A stretch of 64,000 bases of DNA from positions 5,890,001 to 5,954,000 of the forward strand of contig JAHRBC010000001.1 of assembly GCA_022702545.1 (NCBI GenBank). Reading direction: 5' to 3'. A model generated the notes under the pieces. That model was not told where the DNA came from. It did no database searches and saw nothing but the letters and a program-made list of their open reading frames with translations. This document shows positions 62,765-64,000 of this stretch, piece by piece. Position numbers and translations under genes: made by a program. Position 1 is the first letter of the stretch, and every line of letters starts with the position of its first letter. The stretch is from Phycomyces nitens. Lineage: Eukaryota > Mucoromycota > Mucoromycetes > Mucorales > Phycomycetaceae.

Positions 62765-62912
62765 TTTTACTTATCCACTCGACTCTTTAATCATACACTT
62801 ATGATTGTAATAAAAAAAACTAGTTACAAATATATATAAATGTGTGTGTATTTGTGAATCAAACTGTCTATCAAACTATAATTTATTATCAACGTATGTT
62901 GTTTGATATATT

Positions 62913-64000
62913 TTAAACCAGACGCTCAACTTCCTCCAACAACTCTTGGTAGTCAAACTCTTGGGGTGCCTTGTGGAATTTCTCTACAAGACCCAGCTTG
63001 CGTTCTCCACCAGTGACATAGAACTGCTGGATAGCAAACACCAAGAACTGGGCATTTTGGGCATCGATCATGCGTGGCTTGTCAGAGATCTCGCCCTTCA
63101 TCAACACAATACCCTTGGACTCGGACAGTTCTGGGAAGTGGGAGATGGTCAGGAAAGGTCTGGCCTCAGATCCCTTGGTCTTGTACTCGAGAAGAGAGGT
63201 AAAGTTGCATTGGTGGAAGTTGAACTGCAACAAGAAGAACTCGATGCCAGATTCTCTAGGCATAGGCAAGACAAACTACAAATCCAAGGAGAATTTAATT
63301 GTGGAAAAACAACATGTCTGTATTGGTTTTACCATGGGAAACTCACGGCTACGCTTGTACAAAGCATCGTAAATCTTGGAAGGAATAACAGCAGTGATGC
63401 AGTCTTTGTCGGAATGATATTCCGTCCAGATCTTGGTAATGCTATCGACGTCTTCATTCTGCAGCAAATCCAGCTTGACAATCTTATCCAAAGACTATTT
63501 ATTTTGTATAGTTTTTAGTCGTCAGTCGTCATTTAGCCATATGTTATATACTTACAGGAGCTGATGAATCATAAGGCATCTTGGCTTTAGCAGTGACTTT
63601 TTCGACAGCTTTGTCTGCGCTTGTCTTTGGGGCAGAAGATGGGTTACGGACTACAGGTGCAGGGGTTGCTTCCTTGCGCTTCTTGAGGGCGTCTTCCTTG
63701 ATCCTCAACTTGAGATCCTCGACGGTAATACCCTCTCTAGTTGTGTATTGTTTGGTTAGTTTGAGGTCTGTGTGCCTGTAATTATAGAAAACTCACTTTT
63801 CAGCTGCCTTTCTAAGCTTCTCTGCGTATTTAGCCTCATAGATGGTCTGGGCGTCAATAGAATGGTGTCTGACAGTTGCTATTTGCAAAAAGTATCAATA
63901 ATAAATTCTAGGATACCATGCTTTCCAGGGCTATCTTTTCTTATTTATCCATATTGAATAATAGTAAACAAGTTACGATATACCATAGCTGTGACGGCCC
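62913..64000 (-). CDS. ATP11: F1-ATPase assembly factor ATP11 (5' end beyond window)
   Basis: Matrix chaperone that holds the F1 beta subunit before assembly. Exons right to left: 63984-64000 (GRHSY), 63797-63878, 63556-63736, 63333-63494 and 62913-63275. YATVRHHSIDAQ looks like the end of a presequence. Then YEAKYAEKLRKAAEKEGITV, a Lys/Ala/Pro linker, DKIVKLDLLQNEDV, ITKIWTEYHSDKDCITAVIP, IYDALYKRSREFPMFVLPMP, ESGIEFFLLQFNFHQCNFTS, LTISHFPELSESKGIVLMKG and VFAIQQFYVTGGERK match ATP11/ATPAF1 throughout. The first exon lies outside the window. Confidence 0.9.

Overview
The window is nuclear DNA of a filamentous fungus, most likely an early-diverging one (Mucoromycota, probably Mucorales). It has compact housekeeping genes with many short GT-AG introns (mostly 45-75 nt) on both strands, AT-rich spacers, a CAP59/CMT1-type glycosyltransferase, an HSPA12/Hsp70-like gene of the kind expanded in Mucoromycota, and relics of Tc1/IS630, DIRS, LINE and Fanzor/TnpB-like elements. 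The phylum call is an inference from gene content.

Layout. 1-7.7 kb is housekeeping: an Ssd1/Dis3L2 RNase II-family gene (minus, runs off the left edge), SLX4 (minus), then ribosomal proteins eL27 and uS2 (plus). SLX4 and eL27 share a 167-bp divergent promoter with four ATTGG (inverted CCAAT) pentamers. 7.7-18.4 kb is a transposon graveyard: a 261-bp GC-rich tandem duplication, two decayed Tc1-like transposases, a MITE-like inverted pair around a short repeat array, a broken DIRS-type RNase H/tyrosine recombinase, a possible solo LTR, and a widely spaced inverted repeat. 18.4-36.7 kb is gene-dense: an Sfp1-like zinc-finger protein, mitochondrial HSP60, the SIN3 co-repressor, LCB1 of serine palmitoyltransferase, a WDR20/CreC WD40 protein, complex I subunit NDUFA5, a two-domain rhodanese, and SNU13. 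SNU13 intron 2 contains a convincing box C/D snoRNA with a guide matching conserved large-subunit rRNA.

38.8-49.6 kb is a second, younger mobile island. Two nearly identical IS630/Tc1 copies lie inverted about 8 kb apart and share the same frameshift. Between them are a broken recombinase-like gene of unknown family, one end of a TIR element, and a 6.0-kb LINE bounded by a perfect 14-bp target-site duplication. A 0.3-kb MITE with the same TIR abuts the second Tc1 copy. After the island come valyl-tRNA synthetase, an Hsp70-like gene, a decayed Fanzor/TnpB-like relic next to a transposase helix-turn-helix relic, a CMT1-type glycosyltransferase, a GRIP/GRAB golgin, a CsbD-like small protein and ATP11 (runs off the right edge).

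No tRNA, rRNA or CRISPR was seen. Exon borders were placed by hand from reading frame, family similarity and GT-AG signals, so terminal exons are the least certain parts.
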